DNA of 64,000 nucleotides from Robinsoniella peoriensis (GCF_000797495.1 NZ_JTGN01000004.1:1-64000), one strand, 5' to 3'. Numbered from the stretch's first letter, positions 17,426 through 27,404 are shown. Numbers and translations are program-made. The notes: generated by a model from the sequence alone, not told the origin.

Positions 17426-18925
17426 CTAAATCCTCGTGGCATAATCCAAAGAAATCCACCCATCCCGTTTCTTCTGGCAGGATTTCAGAAGTCCCCATTT
17501 GGATGCTCCCTGCCCGCCCGCTTCCTCAACAATGGTAAACACACCAGCACCTGTAAATTTCCCTGTACCGGAATAATCCGTTCCCGGTCCTTTTCGAATG
17601 TTTAAATCCACAATATTAACCCTCACCAAATAAGAAGATACCGTCGGCAGACTCTCCATGAACTGCACATACTCCCTTCCCGTAGTTACATAAAGCCCCG
17701 ATTTCAGCCTGTACCACAGCCCGTCACCGCTAATACCCGTCACGGTAAAAATCCCTTCATACACCACCTGGCTCACATTGTTCCCCATACACGGGGCAGT
17801 CCTCACATACAGACCATCTCTGCCCTTATAGAACACTTTCACAAATCCAGACAGCGGCTTAACAGACTGGTCAGAGCCGGCCACATCCCCGCTTCCACTA
17901 CCTGTATTCCCTGTGATATCTTTCAAGATGGCAACGATCTTCGCCCCGTACCCAGCTCCTGCCGCCCATCCTTTCCCAGTTGGGTTTTCCTGTATGCCAA
18001 GCCATTCCACGTATTTGGCAGACCCTCTCATAACATATTTAAAACGGGGATCAATATTTTCATTGACCAAAGCATCCATACTTGCATAAGCTTTCAGATG
18101 CTGAATCTGTGCCCTGATGCCAAGCTGAGGTGAATCAAAAGAATTTCCTTTCATACCATTTTCCGTAACTCCCATACCGCAAAAATTGTTCTGTTCTAAG
18201 GCAACTGCTGATTGTGCAAATGTGAAATTTCCGGTCTCCAAACAGGATTGAGCAAAAGCGATATCACCTCTGACTCCTTCTGCTTCCCCGTCTGATAAAT
18301 AAAGCGGCAGCATGTCCAATACAGACTGTGCCACCGCCGGATTCTTTTCTTTGATATAGGTTTTCATCTGCTCAACTGTTGCCGCAGAGTTTCCCATGAT
18401 TTTAGTAAAAGTGCTTGTATCTTCCCCCTCATTGCCTCCGCCAGACTGTATCTTGCGTTTAAACTCCTCCCATAAACCTTTTGCCCTAATCTGTGATGGA
18501 CAGTTCTTTGCACATACATCGTAATGCTGCAGTACCCGCTCAGCCGGAATTCCAGTCTCCACCATCAACTGACGGACAAACTCTGCTGTATTATTAAAAG
18601 CCTTGTCAAAATCATACCCTGCCTGTACACATATTTCCACGCCGATGGTATTCTTGTTATTAACTGTACCGAATAACCGCCCTCCATAATTCACCCCAAC
18701 ATGCCAGCATCCGCTGCCATTGGAAGCCGCCTGATACACCGTTTCCCCATCATCTGTGTAATAGTGGGCAGACATATTATCGAAATTCCCGTTATATTGT
18801 GCCTTGGCATGAGCCAGTGCGTTTGCACCGGCATTAAAATTATCCGTGTTATGAACAATGATATACCGAGGATCATTATTCGCATAAGTGTTATTGTCCG
18901 ATACATAATCCCTATTTACCATCAT
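17426..18925 (-). CDS. Endolysin: amidase-2 plus glucosaminidase with SH3 domains
   Basis: 499 residues. Residues about 1-150 are an N-acetylmuramoyl-L-alanine amidase of the amidase_2 type, with zinc ligands H25 (IIVHNTDN), a later His in WHVGVNYGG and the QHYDVCAKNCPSQI end motif. Residues about 170-330 resemble endo-beta-N-acetylglucosaminidase (DIAFAQSCLETGNF, NNFCGMGVT, GIRAQIQHLKAYA). Two SH3-like cell-wall binding repeats follow (LYVRTAPCMGNN, LNIRKGPGTDYSGTG). It would cut both the peptide link and the glycan of the host wall at lysis. The start overlaps the holin stop; GGGAGG lies 9 bases upstream. Confidence 0.9.
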   Translation of the reverse strand: MMVNRDYVSDNNTYANNDPRYIIVHNTDNFNAGANALAHAKAQYNGNFDNMSAHYYTDDGETVYQAASNGSGCWHVGVNYGGRLFGTVNNKNTIGVEICVQAGYDFDKAFNNTAEFVRQLMVETGIPAERVLQHYDVCAKNCPSQIRAKGLWEEFKRKIQSGGGNEGEDTSTFTKIMGNSAATVEQMKTYIKEKNPAVAQSVLDMLPLYLSDGEAEGVRGDIAFAQSCLETGNFTFAQSAVALEQNNFCGMGVTENGMKGNSFDSPQLGIRAQIQHLKAYASMDALVNENIDPRFKYVMRGSAKYVEWLGIQENPTGKGWAAGAGYGAKIVAILKDITGNTGSGSGDVAGSDQSVKPLSGFVKVFYKGRDGLYVRTAPCMGNNVSQVVYEGIFTVTGISGDGLWYRLKSGLYVTTGREYVQFMESLPTVSSYLVRVNIVDLNIRKGPGTDYSGTGKFTGAGVFTIVEEAGGQGASKWGLLKSCQKKRDGWISLDYATRI

Positions 18926-19325
18926 CAGATTTTTCCTCCCTTAACTGTTCCAATACGCTTCTCAATTTTTCTGGAATGGGCAGCCCAATTCTTCCTGCAT
19001 TCTCCAGAATAGAAATACCTTCGTTGGATAAATAAAAAAAGATGACCGCATCCCTCAGCATACTGCCATTCTTAATTATATAGGTATCAATGATATGCCC
19101 TACCGCTACCAGACAAAAAATCACTACTTTTTTGAAAATTCCACGAAAGCCCACTCCGCTGGATAGCTCTTTTTTCAAAATAGATGCCATGACACCGGTA
19201 AGGTAATCAATAACCACAAATACCACCAAAGTATACACAAATCCATCAAATCCCCCTACAAACCATCCAAAAAATACCCCGACAGATGCAAATACATACT
19301 GACCCATTGATACAAAATCTTTCAT
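18912..19325 (-). CDS. Phage holin (holin_4_1 / TcdE-like family)
   Basis: 137 residues with hydrophobic segments at about 8-27, 30-48 and 65-85, the VVIDYLTGVMAS motif typical of this holin family, and a charged C terminus (LREEKSDDGK). It would form membrane pores that release the endolysin. It overlaps the endolysin gene by 14 bases, forming the lysis cassette. Confidence 0.88.
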   Translation of the reverse strand: MKDFVSMGQYVFASVGVFFGWFVGGFDGFVYTLVVFVVIDYLTGVMASILKKELSSGVGFRGIFKKVVIFCLVAVGHIIDTYIIKNGSMLRDAVIFFYLSNEGISILENAGRIGLPIPEKLRSVLEQLREEKSDDGK

Positions 19326-19400
19326 TTTCCATTCCTCGCTTTTCTTTTTTTATTAGGCTCAAACAGACTTAGCTATTTGACGGTTTTAACTGCAAATCGG

Positions 19401-20801
19401 CTAACTTGTTTCTGTCAAAAAATACGTAATCTTCATGGTCTTATCCGCAGTTTTTACAACCGGATTGCTTAAGTTATTGATTGTGGCCAGATAGGGGGTG
19501 AGCAGCCAATAGCTTTTTTGCAGGTTATTCTTCTCACTGCTTGTATATTTTCCGAAACTATACAGATAAGGACCACACTGGAATAATGGAGTATTCACAT
19601 ATTGAAATGGATTCTTATTGAACAGCTTGCACACTCTGTCGTTGATATCAATGCTAAAATCCGACCCCATAATCCAATCATCCAGCATATACATGTAGAG
19701 ATATCCATAAGGCTCTCCCTGTGCAAATGCAGACTTAAATCCCAGCGGTATCAAGGTAATATCCGCACTGTTATTCACATTTAATTTATAAATCCCAGTC
19801 TTGTCGTAATTAATAAAATACAGATATCCGTTTCTCATGACGCAATACGTGCATTTTAAATAAAGGTTTGTATTCATATTCGAACGGGACCCCAGCATCT
19901 TCATCGTCACACCCTGCAGTACCCATTTCCCTTCTGTGAATGCATAAGTGTCTTTATGAATTTTCATCCATTTGATCTCAGCATTTGCACGGTTGCTGTC
20001 GGCTCCCATAAATCCGTACCAGTATCCATCTTTTCCATCAAAAAAGTCTACGTTCCTTTCATTTGAAAGTGTATCTGTAAAAATCGTTGGAATTAAGGTT
20101 CTGCTGTCCAGAAGTACATCCCCTGTATCAAGTGGTGTGTCATTGACACCTATGGCCAGAAACCGTTTTTTTATTTTTTTAATAATTATTTCATTCTTGA
20201 GTGTCATGGATATGGAATAGAAGTAATCGTTCACAAAATCAATTTCAACAATGTCCAGATACCGGTCCAGAAATGAGAAATGGCAGGTGGAATTCAACTT
20301 TTTCATGAGCAGCACTTTGGATTCATTATCATAGCCATCTCCATAGAAGCCCGCGCCTCCCCCTTTGTGTGTCAGGCAAAGACTTCCAATTGTTCCATTC
20401 CCCTGGCTGGTTGTAAAATCCCAGACAAACTTAAATCCATTATCCAGCTTTATAGATTCTGTCAGATTCAGGCTTCCTCTTTTCGGATTTTCTGTAGGGT
20501 TTACATTGCTGGACGCATATCCTATACACTCCGTGGATGAATGGACATAGATATTATCTGAATTTTCTTCCACTGAATCCTTGAAAAGCAGGATACCCCC
20601 TATGGCATTGCCTGCAATGGGCAGAAAACTGTCAATCAGGTTTAGCCCGTAACAGTTATCAATAGTACAAAAAAGTGCTTCCAAGCTGCCCTCAAATACC
20701 TGCCGGACTGCATTTGTCACCATATTCTCTTCATATACAACTTCTTTTGTTCCATCCTCAACACTTGTCATTTCTATTTCTGCGATTCCCTTGTAATACA
20801 T
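19401..20801 (-). CDS. Phage tail-tip/receptor-binding candidate protein
   Basis: 466 residues beginning MYYKGIAEIEMTSVEDGTKE. Many short beta-strand repeats of the DGYWYGFM and NGYLYFINYDKTGIYKLN type suggest a beta-propeller-like or tail-fibre body. It follows the tail-associated protein and precedes the holin, where siphoviruses encode receptor-binding or baseplate proteins. No catalytic motif was seen. Assignment is by position and composition. Confidence 0.6.
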   Translation of the reverse strand: MYYKGIAEIEMTSVEDGTKEVVYEENMVTNAVRQVFEGSLEALFCTIDNCYGLNLIDSFLPIAGNAIGGILLFKDSVEENSDNIYVHSSTECIGYASSNVNPTENPKRGSLNLTESIKLDNGFKFVWDFTTSQGNGTIGSLCLTHKGGGAGFYGDGYDNESKVLLMKKLNSTCHFSFLDRYLDIVEIDFVNDYFYSISMTLKNEIIIKKIKKRFLAIGVNDTPLDTGDVLLDSRTLIPTIFTDTLSNERNVDFFDGKDGYWYGFMGADSNRANAEIKWMKIHKDTYAFTEGKWVLQGVTMKMLGSRSNMNTNLYLKCTYCVMRNGYLYFINYDKTGIYKLNVNNSADITLIPLGFKSAFAQGEPYGYLYMYMLDDWIMGSDFSIDINDRVCKLFNKNPFQYVNTPLFQCGPYLYSFGKYTSSEKNNLQKSYWLLTPYLATINNLSNPVVKTADKTMKITYFLTETS

Positions 20802-20817
20802 ACCATTTCTCCCCTTT

Positions 20818-22635
20818 CTATCTTTGCTCTGTTCTGTCTTTTTCTAATATACTCATTTCTTCCTCCATATCTATGAGCCTGATTCCACCCATTACAACCG
20901 TATGGATTTGCTGTGTTAAGTTTGCAGATGTTGGGATCTGCTGCTTAACGGATACCATCTCCGAAATTGGTTTTACTACCATGTGTCCCGGTGCCTCAAC
21001 TACTGCAAACTGTTCCTTAATTTCAATCCGTCCGTCCCAATTTTGATTAGCACTAACCCCCTGCCCTCTGACAGAAGCCAAAATCCAGCCCCTTTCCGCA
21101 ATCGCTTCACCTCCCGATACAGTCAGATACACCTGCATCCGATTCATTGTATTCTTGGCAATCCCCGTAAGCGGGTAATAGAGATTCAGGATATGCTGGC
21201 CAGACTGCCATGTCTCTGTCGGTCGGTAAACCATTTCTTCTTTATCGTCTATCTTATAAATTACCTGAAAAGATGCTTTTCCTTCTTCTGTCCAGACCAG
21301 CTCAATCCTGTCTCCCTGCTGTTTTTCTGAATCCGGTACAGTAATACTTGCGGTCACCTGTCTCTCCACAGTTTCCGCTGATACATCCAATAAAATGGAT
21401 GCAAAAAACTGGGCATCCGTATCCTCATTGGCGGCAAATTCCATGTTGATAATTTCCGCCATATCTGCTCCCAGCACCACAGGGGCTGCATTCCGATAGA
21501 CACGCACTGCAATCTTGCCTGCCTCTATCTGGTTTAAAAGTCCTATGATGTTCTTATCATTTTTTGATTTTGCCTGACTGAGCCTTGGATTTTTCCCAAC
21601 GCATTTTACCGTTTGCTTTCCGTTCAGTTTATAATGATAGCTGGTAATACAGGTCTTTTGGTTTTCATCTGCCTGCCCATTGGAGAATTGAATGCAGTCT
21701 CCAAGATCCAGCGCCGGATTTCCTATGGTCACAGAATCGAATGGGACATAATTGATTTCCGCGACTTTATGCAGGGTATTGGTGAGGAGTTTTTTCCTTG
21801 TTTCCTCTAAACCAAATTGGAGTAGCGGGTTAATTCCAAGGTTCATGGTCAGCCCGTCATCCTTCTCCAAAGCGTAATACTCCGCTGTTGCTGTTTTCTG
21901 GTTCGTGGAGCTGATTGCTGTATATCTGGTCACAAAATCGGAGAAGCTGCTGGAAAAACGATGCCTGTCAGAAAATTTCCACACAGATTTTCTGTTGTAA
22001 CTCCGCAGTTCCAGTTTTCCCTCCCTGTTTATTGTCGCAAAACATCCAAGTACCTGTGCGGTGTAAGCAAGCAGATCTCTCCATGATTCTATGGTGTTCT
22101 CCGAATAGATACCAAGGACAGTGCTTCCATTTTCCATCCGCTGGATTTCCTGCTCGGACTGTGCCAGCTCCACACCGCAGCTCTCTCCTGCCATTTTCAG
22201 AAAATCATATGCATTGCCAGAGGATGCATTGGTCTTGAATGGCTTATCAAAACGAAGCATGTAGTCATATGCTTTTATTTCCAGGCATTTTACCATCCGG
22301 TTTGCTTCGCTGATTTCAAATACACCCATGGGTACGGATTCATATCTGCCTTCTGCCACCTCTAAATGGTAGCTCAGTTCAATGAATGCCCCCTCCAGTG
22401 TGTAATGGTCTATTTCCGAATACAGGGTAATTCCCATTTCAGCCGCATAGACTGTTCCTATCCCGATTTCTGTTTCACTGCAGCATTGATTTAGCACATA
22501 ACCGGAGCCTTTTACGATTTCCTGATTGCCAAATAAATACTCTCTTCCTTGCAGCGTTTTAATTTTCCCCTCAAAATAGCAGACTCTGGTATTCTCTTGT
22601 ACTGCCTTTAAAAATTCCAAACTGACCGGATACAT
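20818..22635 (-). CDS. Tail-associated (baseplate hub / Tal-like) protein
   Basis: 605 residues from the ATG at 22635, chosen because AGGGAGG lies 6 bases upstream; a GTG 45 bases earlier overlaps the Dit gene. The N-terminal half carries features of phage tail hub proteins (LFGNQEIVKGSGYVLNQCC, IELSYHLEVAEGRYESVPMG, TVLGIYSENTIESWRDLLAY). The C-terminal half is beta-rich. It should sit under the Dit ring at the tail tip. No peptidase or lysozyme motif was evident. Confidence 0.7.
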   Translation of the reverse strand: MYPVSLEFLKAVQENTRVCYFEGKIKTLQGREYLFGNQEIVKGSGYVLNQCCSETEIGIGTVYAAEMGITLYSEIDHYTLEGAFIELSYHLEVAEGRYESVPMGVFEISEANRMVKCLEIKAYDYMLRFDKPFKTNASSGNAYDFLKMAGESCGVELAQSEQEIQRMENGSTVLGIYSENTIESWRDLLAYTAQVLGCFATINREGKLELRSYNRKSVWKFSDRHRFSSSFSDFVTRYTAISSTNQKTATAEYYALEKDDGLTMNLGINPLLQFGLEETRKKLLTNTLHKVAEINYVPFDSVTIGNPALDLGDCIQFSNGQADENQKTCITSYHYKLNGKQTVKCVGKNPRLSQAKSKNDKNIIGLLNQIEAGKIAVRVYRNAAPVVLGADMAEIINMEFAANEDTDAQFFASILLDVSAETVERQVTASITVPDSEKQQGDRIELVWTEEGKASFQVIYKIDDKEEMVYRPTETWQSGQHILNLYYPLTGIAKNTMNRMQVYLTVSGGEAIAERGWILASVRGQGVSANQNWDGRIEIKEQFAVVEAPGHMVVKPISEMVSVKQQIPTSANLTQQIHTVVMGGIRLIDMEEEMSILEKDRTEQR

Positions 22636-22646
22636 AAACTGCCTCC

Positions 22647-23009
22647 CTAAAACTCTCTTACGGTAAACGATACTTTCCACAAGCCTTGATAGGACGTGTC
22701 TTTTACAAGCTGTGCTTTGTACCCATCTATAAACATCTCTGACTTCCTGGTTTTAATCGTCCATGGATCAAAGAAAGTAACTGTAATTCTTTTTTTCTGT
22801 TTATACTCGGTCAGCTTCTTAAGCCACTTAGAGCTTACCGAGAACGCAACGGGAATACGGTATACTCCTACCCTCACTATATCCCTTTGTATTGTCCCGG
22901 CTTCGGTTTCTCCACCTGCATCAGATTCCACGTCATCCATTCCAACTTCATAGGAATCCGGTAAGGGCAGGTCTTCCCCATCAAAATTTAAGAACTGTAT
23001 GAATGCCAT
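22647..23009 (-). CDS. Distal tail (Dit-like) protein
   Basis: 120 residues from the ATG at 23009 with AGGAGG 8 bases upstream, starting one base after the tape-measure stop. The sequence opens MAFIQFLNFDGEDLPLPDSY and contains RIPVAFSVSSKWLKKLTEYK and TVTFFDPWTIKTRKSEMF, typical of short tail proteins that form the ring between tube and baseplate. Position between tape measure and tail hub supports the call. Confidence 0.65.
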   Translation of the reverse strand: MAFIQFLNFDGEDLPLPDSYEVGMDDVESDAGGETEAGTIQRDIVRVGVYRIPVAFSVSSKWLKKLTEYKQKKRITVTFFDPWTIKTRKSEMFIDGYKAQLVKDTSYQGLWKVSFTVREF

Positions 23010-23010
23010 G

Positions 23011-25857
23011 CTATCTGCCTCCTGATCTAAGATTCTGCCTGGTCTGCGCATTTACTATCACCTCATCCAGAAGTGTCCCGCCAAGGTAAACCGGGATACT
23101 AATCGTCCCTGAATTTCCCGCACTTATTCCACCAATCATTTCTTTAATACTTCCTAATAACTGCCCCATGGAATCTTTGGAAATACTTTGCTGCAATGCC
23201 ATTTTATCCACTCCATACAACTGTGGGCTGATTACCATATCAGAAGCCACGCCGCCCACTGCCTGTTCTACCATTCCCCTGCTTTTTTCAATGCCTTTTG
23301 CCAGACCCTGCATAAAATCCGGCATCCAGCTTTCATATTCTGACAGCGGTCCTTCATCCGGCACAGAGAAGTGGAGGAAGGACGCAATTCTGTCCGCCAC
23401 ACCTTTCACCGCATTCACCACATTTCCTATTGCGTTTCTGATCCCGTCTGCGATTCCGTTTACAATGTCAACACCCCAGTTCCACGCATCCGAAGCCAGC
23501 CCTTTGACAAATCCTGCCGCCTGCTCAAATCCTCCCTTGACCGCATTATAAACATTGCCCATGGCTCCGCTGATACCACTTACGATGCTGCCAAAGATGT
23601 TAGTTACCGAAGTCTTTATGGCATCCAACACTGTGGATACCGTGTTTTTGACCCCATTCCACACATTGGAAATGGTACTGCTGACCACATTCATTACAGT
23701 GGACACCACAGACTGGATACCGTTCCAAACCGTTGAAACAATGTTCCCAATTGTGTTAAGAACTGCGGTTATAACCTTCTGGATGGCAGTCCATGCGGTG
23801 GTAAGGAATGTCTGTACCGCTGTTACAACCGAAGTCACCACAGTATTGATTGCATTCCAGACCGTGGTGAAAATGTTTTGAATCACCGTCAGAACGGTCG
23901 TAATGATGGATTTATAAAGGTTAAAATACGTAGTCACAATGGTGGAAATCACAGTGAGTACCGTCTGAAACAAAGTTTTTATTCCCTCCCACAAAGTAGT
24001 GAAAAACAGGGAAATTCCATTCCATATGGTCTGTGCCACCGTAGAAATCCCTGTCCATAGAGATGTAAAAAATGTGGAAATTGCTGTCCATGCCGCGCTT
24101 GCTGTTGCTTTGATTCCCTCCCACAATCCTGCAAAGAACTCCTTAATGGAATTCCAAATAGCCTGACAGGCTGCCTTGATTTCATCCCAATGTTCAATCA
24201 AAAGTTTCCCAATTGCAATCACTGCCACAATCACTGCAATTATGGCAAGTATCGGCGCACCAACACTGGAGATGACAGGAATAATACCCGCAATAACCGG
24301 GCCAAGCGTAGATACCAATGTCATAATGACACTAATACCGGTTGCTACCTTTCCCACAATAATTAATACCGGACCAACTGCGGCAACAATCCCAGCAATC
24401 ATAACAATCATCTTTTTTGTACCATCCGATAGACCGGAAAACCATGTGGTGAAAGCCTGTATCTTATCTGCCAATGCAACCAAAATCGGAGCCAGCACAC
24501 TCATAATCGCTATACCAAATTCAATCGCTGTGTTTTTCAACTGATTAAATGCAATTTTAATCGTGTTGGAGTTTGTCTGCAGCTTATCAAAAGCAGTCTG
24601 TGTAGCCCCAGTGGAATTCTGCATCTGCTCCAATGTACCGTTAAATGTATCCGCACTGTCCCCCAGAAGAATCAATCCCGCCTTACCAGCTTCAGCGCTG
24701 CCCCATAAGTCCGTAAAGGCAAGCCCCTGGTCTTTTGCACTGTCAGATACAATCTGCAGTACATCAGAAAGGCTTGCCCCTCCCTGCATAAGTTCCGTAA
24801 AAGATTTTCCCGTTTTCTCTTTCAGGGTATCCGATACCTTGGTACCGGATTTTCCCAGTTCATTCAGCATAGAATTCATATAGGTGGTGGTTTCTGCGGT
24901 CGCAACACCATTCGCTGTCATAATCGCATAGCCAGCCGCCACCTGATCTAAAGCCACACCGTTTGCCTTGGCAGTCGGGATAATCTTACCCATGGAAGCA
25001 GACAGTTCCCCCACTGTTGTCTTACCAAGATTCTGAGTCTGAATCAAGATATCCGACACCTTCGTGACCTCCCCCGCTTCCAAGCCATAAGAGTTCATGA
25101 TGGTAGTCAGCACATCCAGAGCACTCCCGGCATCTGCAAAGCCTGCTTTTGCCAGCATAGTGGAATTGGAAACAAAGTTCACCGCATCCCCTGTTTTCTG
25201 CCCTGCGGAAATAGCGTCATACACGTTATCTGCAATCTCCGTGGAAGAAATCCCAGTCTGGTTTGACAGGGCAAGGATAGATTTTTCCAACTCCGATAGC
25301 GGAACCTCCGTGGTATCCGCAATGGTACTGACCTTTGCCATAGCGTCCTCAAAATCCATTGCCATCTTAGCAGATGCCCCTCCTGCCGCTGTAATGGCGG
25401 CGGTTACTGAAAGCATCTTCTTTCCGGCAGACGTAGCGGCATCCCCGAACTTGCCAATCTTATCCGCAGCCTGAGAAAAGCCGGACAGGGATCTGTTGGT
25501 GTCCTCTGCCTGATGCTCCAAGTCTTCCAGATTCTGCTCCGTCTCGATGATTTCGCGCTGCAGGGCATCGTACTGGTCTGCTGTAACTTCTCCCCGCTCA
25601 AACTGCTGCTGAACCTGCTGCTGCGCAGACTTCAACGCCTCCAGCTTCTCTCTGGTTTCCCCGATGGCATCCGTTAACAGCCGCTGCTTCTGTGCCAGCA
25701 GTTCCGCATTGTGCGGGTCCAGCTTTAGCAGTTTTTCTACATCCTTCAACTGTGACTGGGTATTGCGTATTTCAGAATTGACACCTTTTAATGCATTGGA
25801 TAACTTAGTGGTATCACCGCCGATTTCCACCGTGATACCCTGTATTCGGTTGGCCAT
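23011..25857 (-). CDS. Tail tape measure protein (TP901 family)
   Basis: 948 residues. The N terminus is a coiled coil (IRNTQSQLKDVEKLLKLDPH, then a Gln/Glu-rich helix to about 130). The TP901 core at about 170-380 includes FEDAMAKVSTIADTTEVPL, SNQTGISSTEIADNVYDAIS and MNSMLNELGKSGTKVSDTL. Hydrophobic segments lie near 470-560, and a Trp-rich repeat region at 570-780 holds many IWNxI/VWNxI units. It sets the tail length and is ejected into the host. AGGAGG lies 8 bases upstream. Confidence 0.93.
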   Translation of the reverse strand: MANRIQGITVEIGGDTTKLSNALKGVNSEIRNTQSQLKDVEKLLKLDPHNAELLAQKQRLLTDAIGETREKLEALKSAQQQVQQQFERGEVTADQYDALQREIIETEQNLEDLEHQAEDTNRSLSGFSQAADKIGKFGDAATSAGKKMLSVTAAITAAGGASAKMAMDFEDAMAKVSTIADTTEVPLSELEKSILALSNQTGISSTEIADNVYDAISAGQKTGDAVNFVSNSTMLAKAGFADAGSALDVLTTIMNSYGLEAGEVTKVSDILIQTQNLGKTTVGELSASMGKIIPTAKANGVALDQVAAGYAIMTANGVATAETTTYMNSMLNELGKSGTKVSDTLKEKTGKSFTELMQGGASLSDVLQIVSDSAKDQGLAFTDLWGSAEAGKAGLILLGDSADTFNGTLEQMQNSTGATQTAFDKLQTNSNTIKIAFNQLKNTAIEFGIAIMSVLAPILVALADKIQAFTTWFSGLSDGTKKMIVMIAGIVAAVGPVLIIVGKVATGISVIMTLVSTLGPVIAGIIPVISSVGAPILAIIAVIVAVIAIGKLLIEHWDEIKAACQAIWNSIKEFFAGLWEGIKATASAAWTAISTFFTSLWTGISTVAQTIWNGISLFFTTLWEGIKTLFQTVLTVISTIVTTYFNLYKSIITTVLTVIQNIFTTVWNAINTVVTSVVTAVQTFLTTAWTAIQKVITAVLNTIGNIVSTVWNGIQSVVSTVMNVVSSTISNVWNGVKNTVSTVLDAIKTSVTNIFGSIVSGISGAMGNVYNAVKGGFEQAAGFVKGLASDAWNWGVDIVNGIADGIRNAIGNVVNAVKGVADRIASFLHFSVPDEGPLSEYESWMPDFMQGLAKGIEKSRGMVEQAVGGVASDMVISPQLYGVDKMALQQSISKDSMGQLLGSIKEMIGGISAGNSGTISIPVYLGGTLLDEVIVNAQTRQNLRSGGR

Positions 25858-25983
25858 GTGATACTTACCTCCTGTTTTTGGACAGAAAAAAAGAGCCTCT
25901 AAGGCTCAGTAAATGTATTAAAAAAGACACCCATCATTTCGATAGATGCCTATGTAATCTTTATTTAACTATGGTTGAAGGTA

Positions 25984-26319
25984 CTATTTTTTCTTTATAA
26001 TCAGGTCGTAACTTTCTGCAATCATCCGTTTTATCTCTTTATCAGGAATTGTTCCGTCCAGAATAACCGTATTCCAATGTTCTTTATTTTGATGGTATCC
26101 CGGCAGGACAGACAGATAGGCATTCCTCCAGAAATCCCTCCACTGTGGCTCTACCTTCACATTTACCCTCATCGTTCCGTCTTTCTCATAAGTCCATGCA
26201 AATGCCTTTTTATTCTTTTTGGAACGGAGAAGCACCCAGTTGTTATCATGGAATGGCGTATCCATATATACATCAGGCAAAGTCATGCCGTAATCCAAAA
26301 CTTCCGTTCGCTCAGTCAA
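25984..26319 (-). CDS. MmcQ/YjbR-family protein (cargo gene)
   Basis: 111 residues from a TTG at 26319 (GGAGG 8 bases upstream). The core matches the MmcQ/YjbR fold: LPDVYMDTPFHDNNWVLLRS, AFAWTYEKDGTMRVNVKVEP, HWNTVILDGTIPD, IKRMIAESYDLI. The family has a double-wing DNA-binding-like fold but its role is not established. It is a chromosomal-type gene lying inside the tail module, third in a cassette of three. Confidence 0.8.
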   Translation of the reverse strand: MTERTEVLDYGMTLPDVYMDTPFHDNNWVLLRSKKNKKAFAWTYEKDGTMRVNVKVEPQWRDFWRNAYLSVLPGYHQNKEHWNTVILDGTIPDKEIKRMIAESYDLIIKKK

Positions 26320-26345
26320 GTATGTTACCTCCCAGAAAGCAGAAT

Positions 26346-26768
26346 CTATTTACTTTGTCTGCGGATACGAATAAGCTGTGCAACATCATCGTATACTCCT
26401 CCACAAGTCTCTAAATCAATCATCAGCCACCTTTGTCCGTTTCCTTCTTTTGTTTCCGCATATGCTTTCTGAATATCACAGGACAATTGCGGCAAAAGAT
26501 ATTCCACCTGTTCCTTTTCTTTCTTACTAACAACCACTAACACAGTAAAATAGTTTTCCTTCGGATAAACCGTGCATAATGATTTCCCTGCCTTTTTAAA
26601 CTTTATGTTCCATCCTCGCAGCCAGACATCTTTGCTATATTCTATTTTGCAAAGAGCCTTATAATCATTCTTCAAATGTCGGCATAACTCGGCGAAAAAC
26701 GGATTGTTTATGAAGGTGCTCAGTTCTTCCATATTTGGTTTGTAATTCATATCTTTTATATCAATCAA
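26346..26768 (-). CDS. DUF3788-like protein (cargo gene)
   Basis: 140 residues from TTG at 26768 (GGAGG 8 bases upstream). Motifs GWNIKFKKAGKSLCTVYPKE, FTVLVVVSKKEKEQVEYLLP and RWLMIDLETCGGVYDDVAQL match the DUF3788 family of Firmicutes. The function is unknown. The middle gene of the cassette; both flanking genes are also of chromosomal type. Confidence 0.7.
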   Translation of the reverse strand: MIDIKDMNYKPNMEELSTFINNPFFAELCRHLKNDYKALCKIEYSKDVWLRGWNIKFKKAGKSLCTVYPKENYFTVLVVVSKKEKEQVEYLLPQLSCDIQKAYAETKEGNGQRWLMIDLETCGGVYDDVAQLIRIRRQSK

Positions 26769-26827
26769 CTATGCGACCTCCTAACTTTACTGTTTGCTTT
26801 CCATTATTTATTCCGACAACCTGGAAT

Positions 26828-27316
26828 TTACTTTGAAACCAACCTTCGCACAGCAACCTCTGCACAGATCAGCTCAGCTATATGCTCCGCTGTTTCATTT
26901 GTCAGTAGGAATAACATTCCGTCATTCCGACATTTTTTATGTGTATCGCCATTGAGAGCATAAACAAAACCTTTAACACAGGTATCGCTACATGCAGTAG
27001 GGTCAATAAGTCTCTTGCAGTCACGAGAAGCAGTCATTTTCTTTTGCATATCAGCGGTCAAAGAAGCGATTGTATTCTCATATTTGCTGGCATTATCACC
27101 GTAAATCCGTGCCCAAACACCTGATTTGCGAAACACCCAATTCATTACTGTTTTTTTATCTAGTTGATATGAAGCAGCGTAACCACTTTTTGAATCCTTA
27201 ATTACAAGTACACAGCCTTGTTCAACAAGTTTCTCATTAAGTTTCTCAACAAACGCTTGGTGTTCTGGTGCAACTGTTGATAAAAAATCTCTGAATGATG
27301 CCTTTTCTTTTGCCAT
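26828..27316 (-). CDS. Conserved hypothetical protein with cysteine-rich core (cargo gene)
   Basis: 162 residues. A short helical N terminus (FRDFLSTVAPEHQAFVEKLN) is followed by a beta-rich part (GYAASYQLDKKTVMNWVFRK) and a cysteine cluster, SRDCKRLIDPTACSDTCVKG and later HKKCRND, which could bind metal. It is the first gene of the cassette and is served by its own promoter at 27376-27404. I recognise it as a conserved type in Clostridia but know no function. Confidence 0.6.
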   Translation of the reverse strand: MAKEKASFRDFLSTVAPEHQAFVEKLNEKLVEQGCVLVIKDSKSGYAASYQLDKKTVMNWVFRKSGVWARIYGDNASKYENTIASLTADMQKKMTASRDCKRLIDPTACSDTCVKGFVYALNGDTHKKCRNDGMLFLLTNETAEHIAELICAEVAVRRLVSK

Positions 27317-27375
27317 AATCTTTTTCTCCTACAAATTCTGATTTTCCGCTGACTCTGCCAGCCGTTTCTGCTCTC

Positions 27376-27404
27376 AGTATAACAAGAAAAGGCTGGTTTA
27401 TCAA
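27376..27404 (-). promoter_or_regulatory. Promoter of the cargo cassette
   Basis: Minus-strand TTGATA (27399-27404), 17-base spacer, TATACT (27376-27381): near-consensus sigma-A promoter about 60 bases before the cargo gene ATG. CCAGCC at 27358-27363 and GGCTGG at 27391-27396 form an inverted repeat around the -10 box that could be an operator. A private promoter is the hallmark of prophage morons. Confidence 0.8.

Noticed and set aside
23155..25861. Long plus-strand reading frames opposite the tape measure gene
   Set aside because: They are antisense shadows of the repetitive tape measure codons, without ribosome sites or known families.
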